A stretch of DNA of 64,000 nucleotides, taken from positions 62,001-126,000 of the forward strand of contig JAEINS010000005.1 of assembly GCA_016342755.1 (NCBI GenBank), in the 5' to 3' direction. The translations under genes were made by a program, and so were the position numbers. The notes under the pieces were generated by a model. It searched no databases, was not told the origin of the DNA, and saw nothing but the letters and a program-made list of their open reading frames with translations. Origin of the DNA: Melioribacteraceae bacterium. GTDB lineage: Bacteria > Bacteroidota > Ignavibacteria > Ignavibacteriales > Melioribacteraceae. Shown here one piece after another: positions 34,595 to 43,207 of this stretch. Each line of letters begins with the position of its first letter. The first letter of the stretch is position 1.

Positions 34595-36760
34595 TTATTT
34601 TTTTGCAACTTCTCCATTTAACTCAGTAATAATAATTGCCAGCAATGCAGCTCTTTCAAGTAGGCTATGCCTTAAAATATACTCTGATTTATTAGAAGGT
34701 TTTGCGCCAGCCGGACCAAGACCGTCAATTTGAAATATCCGTTCGTCAACATAACAGATGTCAGCCGAGCTCCAGCGATGTTCTTCTCTTAAAATAATAT
34801 CCAGCCGCTCTGCAATGTTTTTAATTTTTTTCCAAAGCTGATCAACTTTTTCCGTTTTTATCATAGAAGGTCTGCGAAGTCCGCCTTCAAGTTGAAGATC
34901 AATATATTTTTTATATTTTTTTGGAATCACTTTCATGATCTTGGAATCGAGTTTATCAACCTGTTTAAGCTCATTAAATCTTACACTAAGATTAACCGAA
35001 GCGTTTACATAAGGATCTGTTATGTTAGTTTCAATATTAAACTTTCTAGGAGCAATTACTAATCCCTTGTCCGGATCGGATAGATCTACCCAGGCTGCAA
35101 CTAACTTTGTTAAGAAACTAACCGCATCTGATACTAAAGTTGCATCATCATTTTTAATCAGGTTAGCATGACAATGATACAAAGCGGCTCCAGAGCGTGA
35201 GGTAACCAAACCGCCATCTACAAAGGCTCCATGCAATCCTAAAACATATTTTGCGTTATTAGAAATGTTTTTCACAATTCCGCTTGCAAATTTCCCCTGA
35301 AGTGATTCATCGCTGGTCAGTAAAATTCCAATCTTAAACTTCTTTAATAATCTCGTGAATTTTAAAGACTGTAAAGCTGATATTAAAACAGTCAGACCAC
35401 CTTTGTTTTCCCATATGCCGGTTCCAAACAGCTTTTGTTCAGAATCAAAATAATACTCATGACTAGCTCTCTTAATATCTGTATCGAGACTTCCTAAAAG
35501 GAGGATATCAATTTCCTCACTTTCCGAATTACTAAAATAATGTACATTGCCTACTTCAACCTGGGGAAATGCCTGATGTGAAAAACCTAGCTGACTTAAA
35601 TTCTTTTTTACTAACGCACCTAACTGGTTTACACCTTCTACATTGCGGACAAAGCTGTTTATGTTAACCATTTCTTCTAATAGTTTTTCTATATTAGACT
35701 GTCTATTGCGTAAGAATCCTCTAATCTTTGTATCAAGAGAAACTTTTTTATATACTTTTTCAGCATCCGATTCAAAAGGTGTATTTGTAAAATATCTTAA
35801 CGCAGAAACATCCAGCATTCTATTTACAAGTGCTTTGTAATCATAGCCGGCAACATTAGCCGCAAACGGATATGAACCTGAAGGTCCTAAACTTGCCATT
35901 GAGTTTAGTTCAAGAATGTAAACATTTCCGTCCTTATCCATTCTAAAATCAACCCTTGCAAAATCTCTTAATTGAAGAACTCTAAATGCTTCTTTACTAA
36001 GGTTAATCATTTCCAGAGCTTTTTCAGCAGGAAGATCTGCAGGACATATTTTACCTTTGGGTTTAGCTGTTTTATCTTCAAATGTCTGAATCCCGTTTGG
36101 ATCATTTTCCAGATCAATCTCTAAAACCGGGAACGCGTCAACTGGATTATTTCCCAATAAACCGACTGCAAACTCCCGTCCGGGAATAAACTGTTCAACT
36201 AAGGCAGGCTGCTGGAATTCATCTAAAATATATTTTACAGCTTTTCTTAGATCAGGAATATTATCAACTACTTTTAATCCAAATGAAACTGATTCCATTT
36301 TCGGTTTAACTATTACCGGGAAATCAAATTCTTCCACTTCAAAATCCTGATCGGACAAAACCCAAAAATTTGGTGTTGGTATATTATGTTTTTGTAAAAT
36401 AATTTTGGCTACAACTTTATCAAGAGCTAACGCATGTCCTGTAGGAGAAGAACCAACATACGGAATACCAAGCATTTCTAACATCGAAGGAATATGAGTA
36501 TATCTGCTTTCACCCTGAATTCCATATGCCATGTTAAAAACCATACCCATCTTTTCGCCTTCCATAACCTGAGGCATAAAATCCTGGATCCGTTCAATTA
36601 CATGCATATCACCGTCAATGATAGAAACATTGTGCCCGCCGTCTTCTAAGGCTTTAGCCACCCGCTTTATTGTATTGGGATTATAAATCTCTTTATTCTG
36701 CATCCCAAATTTATTTATTACTTTAGAAACATTTTTATTGTAAATAATTGCAACTTTCAT
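34595..36760 (-). CDS. ATP-grasp (D-Ala-D-Ala-ligase-like) fused to degenerate M20-peptidase-like domain
   Basis: The protein has 721 residues. Residues 1-340 are an ATP-grasp ligase: IPYVGSSPTGHALALDKVVA, FPVIVKPKMESVSFGLKVV, ARVDFRMDKDGNVYILELNS then ASLGPSGSYP. Residues of about 360-715 follow the M20 metallopeptidase plan, but the metal-site residues look changed. The usual GHxD reads GSLD (Ser424), the GxxDxKGG block reads GIWENKGG, DEExG reads DESLQG, and the late His of DGLGPxG...H is missing (DGLGPAGAKPSNKSEY). The peptidase part may therefore bind peptides without cutting them. The gene follows a glutamine amidotransferase by 15 bp. I infer an amide-forming ligase fed with ammonia. 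I know no characterised enzyme with this layout. Confidence 0.8.
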   Translation of the reverse strand: MKVAIIYNKNVSKVINKFGMQNKEIYNPNTIKRVAKALEDGGHNVSIIDGDMHVIERIQDFMPQVMEGEKMGMVFNMAYGIQGESRYTHIPSMLEMLGIPYVGSSPTGHALALDKVVAKIILQKHNIPTPNFWVLSDQDFEVEEFDFPVIVKPKMESVSFGLKVVDNIPDLRKAVKYILDEFQQPALVEQFIPGREFAVGLLGNNPVDAFPVLEIDLENDPNGIQTFEDKTAKPKGKICPADLPAEKALEMINLSKEAFRVLQLRDFARVDFRMDKDGNVYILELNSMASLGPSGSYPFAANVAGYDYKALVNRMLDVSALRYFTNTPFESDAEKVYKKVSLDTKIRGFLRNRQSNIEKLLEEMVNINSFVRNVEGVNQLGALVKKNLSQLGFSHQAFPQVEVGNVHYFSNSESEEIDILLLGSLDTDIKRASHEYYFDSEQKLFGTGIWENKGGLTVLISALQSLKFTRLLKKFKIGILLTSDESLQGKFASGIVKNISNNAKYVLGLHGAFVDGGLVTSRSGAALYHCHANLIKNDDATLVSDAVSFLTKLVAAWVDLSDPDKGLVIAPRKFNIETNITDPYVNASVNLSVRFNELKQVDKLDSKIMKVIPKKYKKYIDLQLEGGLRRPSMIKTEKVDQLWKKIKNIAERLDIILREEHRWSSADICYVDERIFQIDGLGPAGAKPSNKSEYILRHSLLERAALLAIIITELNGEVAKK

Positions 36761-36775
36761 TTTAAATAATCCTTA

Positions 36776-37351
36776 TCATAATAATCCGCACATATGTAAA
36801 AAATTCTTAATCATTAAAATGCCTTCTTTACCCGAAACTTCCGGATGTGACTGAAATCCATAAATAGGTTTTTCTTTATGTTTTATTATCTCATTTGGCG
36901 TTATGGAAGATTCTGCCAGACTCTCAAAATCGGGTGGGATTTCTGCAACGTGAAAAGAATGTCTTCGTGTCATAAAAATAGTTTCGTCTGAAATGCCATT
37001 AAAAATAGGATCTTCCGGTTTAAGAATCCTAATTTCTTCTTTCTTGGCCGTGTATTCGGGAAGTTTCTTAATTCTTCCTCTATGAGCAACGGCTAAAATT
37101 TCATGACCCAGACAAAAACCTATTGTAGGAACATCAAAATTCATCATAGCTACAAAATTTGCTGTCAGATTTAAAGGCTCGTATGGATTCCCTTTGCCGC
37201 CTGATAAAATTATACCAGAGATTTCTGTCTTTGCAGATAAGACTATTGGCTGGTTGTGATCAAAAAACACATAATCAAAATCCTGTTCAGCTAAAAAGTT
37301 CCTTTTGAACTTCTTGATAAAACTACTCTGGTTATCGATTATTAAAAGCAT
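36776..37351 (-). CDS. Class I glutamine amidotransferase (GATase1)
   Basis: I chose the start at 37351 (MLLIIDNQSSFIKKF) because GGAGAG precedes it; a longer frame begins at 37375. The protein has 191 residues. Catalytic triad: Cys80 in PTIGFCLGHE, and His169 and Glu171 in GFQSHPEVSG. The GILSGG-type oxyanion strand is GIILSGGKGNPYEP. It is a stand-alone glutaminase of the type that feeds ammonia to a synthase partner. The adjacent ATP-grasp gene, 15 bp downstream, is the likely partner, as in carbamoyl-phosphate synthase, where the same two folds meet. No anthranilate or GMP synthase partner is near. Confidence 0.88.
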   Translation of the reverse strand: MLLIIDNQSSFIKKFKRNFLAEQDFDYVFFDHNQPIVLSAKTEISGIILSGGKGNPYEPLNLTANFVAMMNFDVPTIGFCLGHEILAVAHRGRIKKLPEYTAKKEEIRILKPEDPIFNGISDETIFMTRRHSFHVAEIPPDFESLAESSITPNEIIKHKEKPIYGFQSHPEVSGKEGILMIKNFLHMCGLL

Positions 37352-37509
37352 AGTTCTCTCCATAAAAAATATCAAGCTATAAGTATAATTGATTTATATG
37401 AATATATGCAATAATATTTTTTTTATTATAATACTTTTTTTTACATGGGAATTTTATAAAATTGCACAGGTTATTCAATTATTTTTTTTAAGTGGCATTG
37501 AGTTTTAAT

Positions 37510-38379
37510 ATGAAAGATAAATTAGCGGCTCTACTAATAGAAAATGAAGTGATATTTTATGTAATAGTAATATTAATTACAGTTATATTAGCCTTAATTT
37601 TAAAGAAAATGATTAAACACTCAATTGATAAATATTTTATCAGTTCCGCAAAAAAACTTAATGTTGATGTTACTAAATACAACTTTATAAAAAATGCCAG
37701 CAGCGCAATAATTTATCTCTTAGCACTCTTTATAATATTTTATTCTATCCCTTCATTCCGTTCATTTGCTGTTACAATGTTTGCAAGTGCCGGTATTATT
37801 ACCGCAATATTTGCGTTAGCTTCGCAGCAGGCTTTTTCTAATATTGTTGGAGGTATTTTTATTGTAATTTTTCATCCGTTTAGAGTCGGTGATAATGTAA
37901 ATATTGGAATTGAATATCACGGGATTGTTGAAGATATAACTTTAAGACATACAGTAATTAAGAATTTTGAGAATAGAAGAATTATAATCCCAAACTCGGT
38001 TATTAGCAGTAAAACTATTTTAAATTCTACTATATCCGATCCCAAAATCTGTAACCATATTAACATTGGGATTTCCTATTTTTCTAATATTGATTTAGCA
38101 ATGAAAATTATAAAAGAAGAAGCGCTAAATCATCCTAATATTCTTGATAACAGATCGGATGAACAAAAGGCAAAAAATTCACCTGTTGTTAAAATCAGAG
38201 TTATTGGGCTTAATGAATCTGCTGTAACAATTAGAGCCTATACATGGGCAGAAAATACTGATAAAGCATGGGAATTAAAATGTGATCTTTTAAAATCGAT
38301 TAAAGAACGATTTGACCGTGAAGGTATTGAAATCCCCTTTCCACATCGTACTGTTTACTTGCGCAATGAGAAACACTGA
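37510..38379 (+). CDS. MscS-family mechanosensitive channel
   Basis: From the ATG at 37510 the protein has 289 residues; an alternative GTG start lies at 37492. Three membrane helices are followed by the conserved pore and beta domain: ITAIFALASQQAFSNIVGGI, FHPFRVGDNVNIG, GIVEDITLRHTVIKNFENRR and IIIPNSVIS. It is a small inner-membrane channel that releases solutes on hypo-osmotic shock. It is divergent from the amidotransferase gene and ends before a 253-bp gap holding a short hairpin (AACTGC/GCAGTT at 38441-38455). It fits the ion/osmotic theme of this region. Confidence 0.9.
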   Translation: MKDKLAALLIENEVIFYVIVILITVILALILKKMIKHSIDKYFISSAKKLNVDVTKYNFIKNASSAIIYLLALFIIFYSIPSFRSFAVTMFASAGIITAIFALASQQAFSNIVGGIFIVIFHPFRVGDNVNIGIEYHGIVEDITLRHTVIKNFENRRIIIPNSVISSKTILNSTISDPKICNHINIGISYFSNIDLAMKIIKEEALNHPNILDNRSDEQKAKNSPVVKIRVIGLNESAVTIRAYTWAENTDKAWELKCDLLKSIKERFDREGIEIPFPHRTVYLRNEKH

Positions 38380-38632
38380 TAGTTTTTTTACGGCTGCACT
38401 GGCAGTGAAAATTTTTAATATCTAAAATAAATAATGTTCCAACTGCAAAGCAGTTCCCTTCTATACTTTAATTTTAATTGAAATTAAATATCAGCATAAA
38501 AAGTTAATCTAATAAATTATCCGGTATTCCTAAATATTCTCTATTCATCTAAATAAAAGACGCTTGTATTCTTAAAAAACATTTTATATTTTAATGTACG
38601 ATATTTGTATATTTTATCATTATTCGTAAGTT

Positions 38633-39241
38633 ATGAAAAAAAAAGAAATTATAAAGTTGCCAGAAAATACGAAGTATGAACAATTAGTAAATACATCTTA
38701 TAATTTGTTTATGCGGCATGGTATTAAACGTATTTCGGTAGAGGAAATTTGTCAGGAAGCCGGAATAAGCAAAATGACATTCTATAAATATTTTAAAAAT
38801 AAAATTGAACTGGCAAAATTTGTTCTTAATAAAATATTTAATGATCAGATGAAAGTTTATAGAAACATAATGAAAGAAAAAACTTCATTTGAGAAAAAAA
38901 TTGAAAAAGTAATTTTGATGAAACATGAATCAACTGAATTTATTAGTAAAGAGTTTTTCAATGACTTAACAAAAAATCCAATTGAAGAAATTGCCGGCTT
39001 AATGAAACAATTTCATGAAGATTCAATTAAAGAAATAATGAATGACTTAAAGAAAGCTCAAAAAAAAGGTGAACTGCGTAAAAACATAAAACCGGACTTT
39101 ATTTTTTACTTTTTGAATGGAATTCAATTAATGGCGGAAGATGAAAATCTATCTAAACTTTACAGTACACCAAACGAGCTTATAATGGAATTAACAAATG
39201 TTTTCTTTTATGGAATATTATCCAATAAAAATGTTACATAA
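38633..39241 (+). CDS. TetR-family transcriptional regulator
   Basis: The protein has 202 residues. The N-terminal helix-turn-helix is RISVEEICQEAGISKMTFYK YFKNK, typical of TetR; the C-terminal half is a helical ligand-binding domain. It heads the rightward operon and its stop is one base before the start of the porin-like gene, so it is probably autoregulated with the exporter genes. A long AT-rich leader precedes it with spaced TACGA/TCGTA half-sites (around 38597-38629), which could form an operator, though weakly. Confidence 0.9.
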   Translation: MKKKEIIKLPENTKYEQLVNTSYNLFMRHGIKRISVEEICQEAGISKMTFYKYFKNKIELAKFVLNKIFNDQMKVYRNIMKEKTSFEKKIEKVILMKHESTEFISKEFFNDLTKNPIEEIAGLMKQFHEDSIKEIMNDLKKAQKKGELRKNIKPDFIFYFLNGIQLMAEDENLSKLYSTPNELIMELTNVFFYGILSNKNVT

Positions 39242-39242
39242 A

Positions 39243-40391
39243 ATGACTATGAAATTATTTAGTAAATATATTGTAATAATTCTATTGTTCAGTTTCAATT
39301 TGGTAAATGGTCAGTCATTAAGTTTTCGCGGACAAGCCTCCTCATGGTTAACTGGAAATCCCGAACAATCATTTATCTCGCAAGCCGGTATTAGATATAT
39401 ACCGGAAATGTTTATTGAAAAACCTCTCTCCGATTATGTTTATGCCGATGCTGAATTTTCGCTAAATAGTTATTTATCGGCAAATGTTAATGATTTTAAA
39501 ACACATAATGAATCGGCGAAAATTAAACCATACAGACTCTGGTTTAGAATTTCGTCAAATCAATTTGAAGCACGTGCTGGTTTACAAAAAATCAATTTCG
39601 GTTCGGCAACATTATTTCGTCCGCTTATGTGGTTCGATAAAATAGATCCCCGCGATCCGCTAAAACTTACAGACGGAGTTTACGGATTACTTACAAGATA
39701 CTATTTTCAGGACAATACAAATATTTGGCTTTGGGGACTTTATGATAATAAAGATTTAAAAGGCTGGGAAACTAATCCGACTAAGAATAACAGCGTTGAG
39801 TTTGGCGGCCGGATTCAAACGCCTTTGTTTACTGGCGAAGCTGGCTTAACATACCATCATCGGAATGCAGACCTTGCTAAAAATCCTTCTCTCTTATCTT
39901 TATCAAACAAAAGATATTTTGATGAAAACCGTTTTGCGTTTGATGGCAAATGGAATGTGGAAATTGGTGTCTGGTTCGAAGGTTCAATAGTAACCAGGGA
40001 TGTTGATATTGATTTTATGAAATACCAAAGACAGTGGACTCTTGGTGCTGATTATACACTTGATGTCGGGAACGGATTAAAAGTTTTAACTGAATATTTT
40101 AGTTCGGAAAATTCGGAAAAATTATTTAACTCAGGCAAAGGGATTGATTATTTAGGTTTTTCTGCTGATTATCCAATTGGATTATTGGATAACGTTTCAG
40201 CCATTTATTACAGAGATTTAACAAGTAAGGAAAACTATTTTACAGTAAACTGGCAGCGCACTTATGATAACTGGATAGTTTATTTTTTGGGGTTTTTTAA
40301 TCCGAAGACAGTTAATCTTAACCAGACACAAGCAGGTAATAATGCAATGGCGGGTAATGGATTTCAAATTATGGTTGTGTTTAATCATTAA
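39243..40391 (+). CDS. Outer-membrane porin-like beta-barrel
   Basis: I chose the ATG at 39243 (a second, MKLFSK, is at 39249), just after the tetR-family stop. MKLFSKYIVIILLFSFNLVN is the signal peptide. The roughly 360 residues after it are a series of amphipathic strands (ISQAGIRYIPEMFIE, AKIKPYRLWFRISSNQFEAR, GLQKINFGSATLFRPLMWFD) ending in FQIMVVFNH. The protein resembles substrate-specific or efflux-linked barrels seen with ABC systems in Bacteroidota-type genomes. It is coupled to an exporter operon, so a role as the outer-membrane end of that system is possible. Confidence 0.7.
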   Translation: MTMKLFSKYIVIILLFSFNLVNGQSLSFRGQASSWLTGNPEQSFISQAGIRYIPEMFIEKPLSDYVYADAEFSLNSYLSANVNDFKTHNESAKIKPYRLWFRISSNQFEARAGLQKINFGSATLFRPLMWFDKIDPRDPLKLTDGVYGLLTRYYFQDNTNIWLWGLYDNKDLKGWETNPTKNNSVEFGGRIQTPLFTGEAGLTYHHRNADLAKNPSLLSLSNKRYFDENRFAFDGKWNVEIGVWFEGSIVTRDVDIDFMKYQRQWTLGADYTLDVGNGLKVLTEYFSSENSEKLFNSGKGIDYLGFSADYPIGLLDNVSAIYYRDLTSKENYFTVNWQRTYDNWIVYFLGFFNPKTVNLNQTQAGNNAMAGNGFQIMVVFNH

Positions 40392-40419
40392 ACAGAATAT
40401 GTATAAAAGAAGATAAATA

Positions 40420-40896
40420 ATGTTAACTACTCATAAAAAAATCTTGACGATGGTAAATCTAAATATTAAAGATTTTAATAAATCAAATGAAAACATACAG
40501 AGAGAAATAATTTCATTTAAAAATTTAATTGCTCAATTGGAAATGAAAGAATTGTCTTTGGAGGTAATCACTTTAATTAATATTGAAATTACCCGGTTTA
40601 ATAACTGTTCCGCCTTAACCAAGGATTTTATAAAAATATTACGTAAAAAAAGAAAACTGATTTTGCAAAATATACGGGTAAAACAAAGTATTTATCCTAA
40701 AAAATATTTTTCACAAAACTGGACAGCTTTAGGAATGATTGCCTTTGGACCATGTATTGGAGTTATATTATCGGGTAAATTTGATAGTTGGCTAATGATC
40801 TTAGCTGGTATTTTTTTGTGTTCTTTTATTGGTGGTTTAGCCGGATATCTTATGGATAAAAAAGTGAGCAATAACGGGAAACAGATTAATTGGTAG
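40420..40896 (+). CDS. Small two-helix membrane protein, unknown function
   Basis: The protein has 158 residues (a start at ATG 40450 would give 148). The first 95 residues are charged and helical, possibly coiled coil (NLIAQLEMKELSLEVITLIN). Two hydrophobic helices at about 103-145 follow (WTALGMIAFGPCIGVILSG and WLMILAGIFLCSFIGGLAGY). I do not recognise the family. It sits between the porin-like gene and the ABC ATPase gene, in the same direction. Confidence 0.65.
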   Translation: MLTTHKKILTMVNLNIKDFNKSNENIQREIISFKNLIAQLEMKELSLEVITLINIEITRFNNCSALTKDFIKILRKKRKLILQNIRVKQSIYPKKYFSQNWTALGMIAFGPCIGVILSGKFDSWLMILAGIFLCSFIGGLAGYLMDKKVSNNGKQINW

Positions 40897-40970
40897 TAAT
40901 ACATTATAAATAGAGAATAAACAAAGCTTAAAATGTTAATTACTTTTTAAATTAAAAAGCAGAAGGTAGT

Positions 40971-41684
40971 ATGAATAATTCACATTTAATTAAAACAGAA
41001 GGACTTTATAAAAAATATCCCATGGGTCCAACAACCTTGGTCGCTTTGGATAATGTAAACCTTAATTTTAAAAAGGGAGAATTTGCCGGATTAGTCGGAC
41101 CAAGCGGTTCCGGTAAAACAACTTTATTGAATATTCTCGGCTCGCTTGATTCACCAACGGAAGGAAGCGCTGAAGTTTTAGGTGAAAAGGTTGAAAATCT
41201 TGAACATAAAGAAGCTGCAAAATTGCGTAACAATCATATTGGATTTATTTTTCAGACTTTTAATTTGCTCCCGGTTTATACTGTTTATGAAAATGTGGAA
41301 TTCCCACTTTTATTACAGAATATATCAGAATCAGAGCGACGCTTAATGGTTATGGACGCACTTGAATGGGTTGGACTTTCGGACCGGGCTGACTCAAGAC
41401 CGACACAGCTTTCAGGCGGTCAAAGTCAGCGTGTTGCAATTGCAAGGGCAATAGTTAAAAAGCCCGCATTAGTTCTTGCCGACGAACCAACTGCAAATCT
41501 TGACGCGCAAAATTCTCACAATATCATGGAAACTATGGTAAAGCTGAATAAAGATTTAGAAACAACTTTTATCTTTGCAACTCACGATGAAAAAGTAATG
41601 AAGTATTTGAGAAGAAAAGTTTATCTAGACGATGGAAAAATTGTAAAGGATGAAGTAATTAAGCATGAACTGAGTAAGGAGTAA
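40971..41684 (+). CDS. ABC transporter ATPase, LolD/MacB type
   Basis: The protein has 237 residues. Walker A is GLVGPSGSGKTTLLNILG, the Q-loop is GFIFQTFNLLPVYTVYENV, the ABC signature is LSGGQSQRVAIARAIV and Walker B is LVLADEPTANLD. Length and sequence match the LolD/MacB/FtsE group that pairs with FtsX-type permeases. It starts behind AGAAGG. It is the only ATPase for the three permease genes that follow and probably powers export or extraction of lipoproteins or other periplasmic-face substrates. Confidence 0.95.
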   Translation: MNNSHLIKTEGLYKKYPMGPTTLVALDNVNLNFKKGEFAGLVGPSGSGKTTLLNILGSLDSPTEGSAEVLGEKVENLEHKEAAKLRNNHIGFIFQTFNLLPVYTVYENVEFPLLLQNISESERRLMVMDALEWVGLSDRADSRPTQLSGGQSQRVAIARAIVKKPALVLADEPTANLDAQNSHNIMETMVKLNKDLETTFIFATHDEKVMKYLRRKVYLDDGKIVKDEVIKHELSKE

Positions 41685-41840
41685 CGCAGGAATAAAACGA
41701 ATAATTGAAGAAGCATTTTGCATGAGAATAAATATTAAAAAATTTGAAAATTTTATTTTTTGGAAAGAAGTAATGCAAGGATTAGCAACAACATCAGCAC
41801 AGTTTGAAATAATTAATATTTCGTTCTGCTTTCCTGCGTT
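41683..41840. repeat. Inverted repeat spacer with possible four-helix-bundle remnant
   Basis: A GA-rich arm (41683-41701, AACGCAGGAATAAAACGAA) pairs with a CT-rich arm (41820-41840, which contains CTTTCCTGCGTT) with a few mismatches. The CT arm runs on into CCGTTCCCGGAGGGAG before the permease start. Between the arms, the frame from ATG 41722 reads MRINIKKFENFIFWKEVMQ, which resembles the start of S23/IVS-type four-helix-bundle proteins and then loses the match. I read it as a decayed copy of the element seen better at 44390-44863. Confidence 0.5.
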
Positions 41841-41867
41841 TCCCTTTTTTCCGTTCCCGGAGGGAGA

Positions 41868-43040
41868 ATGTTAATCCCAAAATTAGCTTTTAAAAATCTT
41901 TACGGTGCCGGATTAAGAACCTGGCTAAACGTGATTGCGTTATCCTTTTCTTATGTGGCAATAATTTTTCTGCAAGGACTTTATACCGGAATGAATGATC
42001 AGATGGAAGCCTCAACAATAAAAGCACAATACGGCGGCGGACAATACTGGCAAAAGGATTATGATCCGTATGACCCAATCACTCTGGATGACGCGCACGC
42101 TAAAGTTTCTGATGAGCTTCAAAAATTAATTGATGAAAAAGAAGCCGTTCCAATATTAATTAGACAAGCATCAATTTATCCAAATGGCAGAATTCAAAAT
42201 GCGGTGCTTAAAGGGATTACAATTGATCAAAATGTTTTAACAATTCCAACATCAAAAATAATAAGTGATGGTGGTTACATTCCCGCATTGATTGGAACAA
42301 GAATGGCGAAAAGTTCCAAATTAAATATTGGCGATTTTGTTACAGTAAGATGGCGCGATGCAAATGGAACTTTTGATGCAAATGAAATTAAAATTGTTGA
42401 AATAATGAAAACTGAAGTTTCCGAAATTGATAACGGACAGTTATGGATTCCTATTGATAGAATGCGTGAAATGACAATAATGCCAAATGAAGCAACAATG
42501 GTGGTGTTGGAAAAGGATTCAAAAGTTGATAAAAATATATCCGGATGGCAGTATAAAGATTTAAATTTTCTGCTTGAAGATTTACGCGCGCTTGCAACAA
42601 CAAAATCAGTTGGTTCAAGTATTTTCTACCTTGTACTCTTGCTTTTAGCAATGCTTGCAATTTTTGATACACAAATACTTTCTCTTTTCCGAAGAAGAAA
42701 AGAGATGGGAACCTTAATGGCAATGGGAATGACCCGCTCAAAATTAATTCAGCTTTTTACTTTAGAAGGAGCCATGCACGCTGTTCTTGCGGCAGTTGCT
42801 GCAATAATTTATGGCGCGCCGCTAGTTGCATATGTAGCAAAAGTCGGTTATGGTTTGCCCGAAGCAACTGACAGTATGGGTTTTGCGCTTGGTGATAGAA
42901 TTTACCCGATTTATACTGCCGGTTTAATTGTTGGAACTATCGTGCTTGTATTTACAGTAACAACAATTGTAAGTTATTTGCCAACACGAAGAATTTCAAA
43001 ATTAAAACCGACTGATGCTTTGAGAGGAAAACTTACTTGA
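41868..43040 (+). CDS. FtsX/MacB-type ABC permease (copy 1)
   Basis: The protein has 390 residues. An N-terminal helix (LNVIALSFSYVAIIFLQGLY) is followed by a periplasmic domain and three C-terminal helices, with the FtsX core LFRRRKEMGTLMAMGMTRSK LIQLFTLEG. It is colinear without gaps with the next permease (43208-44380) over all 390 residues and identical at most positions (for example AQYGGGQYWQ, YDPYDP and TLDDAH). It forms the membrane part of a LolCDE/MacB-like transporter with the ATPase upstream. The ribosome-binding site GGAGGGAG is provided by the end of the CT-rich spacer arm. Confidence 0.92.
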   Translation: MLIPKLAFKNLYGAGLRTWLNVIALSFSYVAIIFLQGLYTGMNDQMEASTIKAQYGGGQYWQKDYDPYDPITLDDAHAKVSDELQKLIDEKEAVPILIRQASIYPNGRIQNAVLKGITIDQNVLTIPTSKIISDGGYIPALIGTRMAKSSKLNIGDFVTVRWRDANGTFDANEIKIVEIMKTEVSEIDNGQLWIPIDRMREMTIMPNEATMVVLEKDSKVDKNISGWQYKDLNFLLEDLRALATTKSVGSSIFYLVLLLLAMLAIFDTQILSLFRRRKEMGTLMAMGMTRSKLIQLFTLEGAMHAVLAAVAAIIYGAPLVAYVAKVGYGLPEATDSMGFALGDRIYPIYTAGLIVGTIVLVFTVTTIVSYLPTRRISKLKPTDALRGKLT

Positions 43041-43200
43041 ACAACGGATGAAAGCAAGACGGGAGAAAAGAATAATTTAATAAATGAATGCGGATAATTA
43101 CTGATGAAAAATATTAGAGATATAAAAATAAAACTACAAAGAATAAATAAATGTGAATTCCCTTTCTGCCTTCGTGCGTTTTCCATTTCCCCGTTCCCGG
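43041..43200. repeat. Degenerate GA-rich/CT-rich spacer between duplicated permeases
   Basis: This spacer opens with a GA-rich stretch (43041-43073, containing AACGGATGAAAGCAAGACGG) and ends with a CT-rich one (from 43157, containing CTTTCTGCCTTCGTGCGTTT then CCCCGTTCCCGGAGG). Their pairing is poorer than in the other two spacers. The CT-rich end is clearly related to the one at 41820-41862. No coding remnant is recognisable here. Confidence 0.5.
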
Positions 43201-43207
43201 AGGAAAA

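Noticed and set aside
38597-38629. TetR operator formed by TACGA and TCGTA half-sites.
   Set aside because: The half-sites are about 22 bp apart, wider than usual for TetR operators, and the region is too AT-rich to judge; mentioned only in the gene entry.
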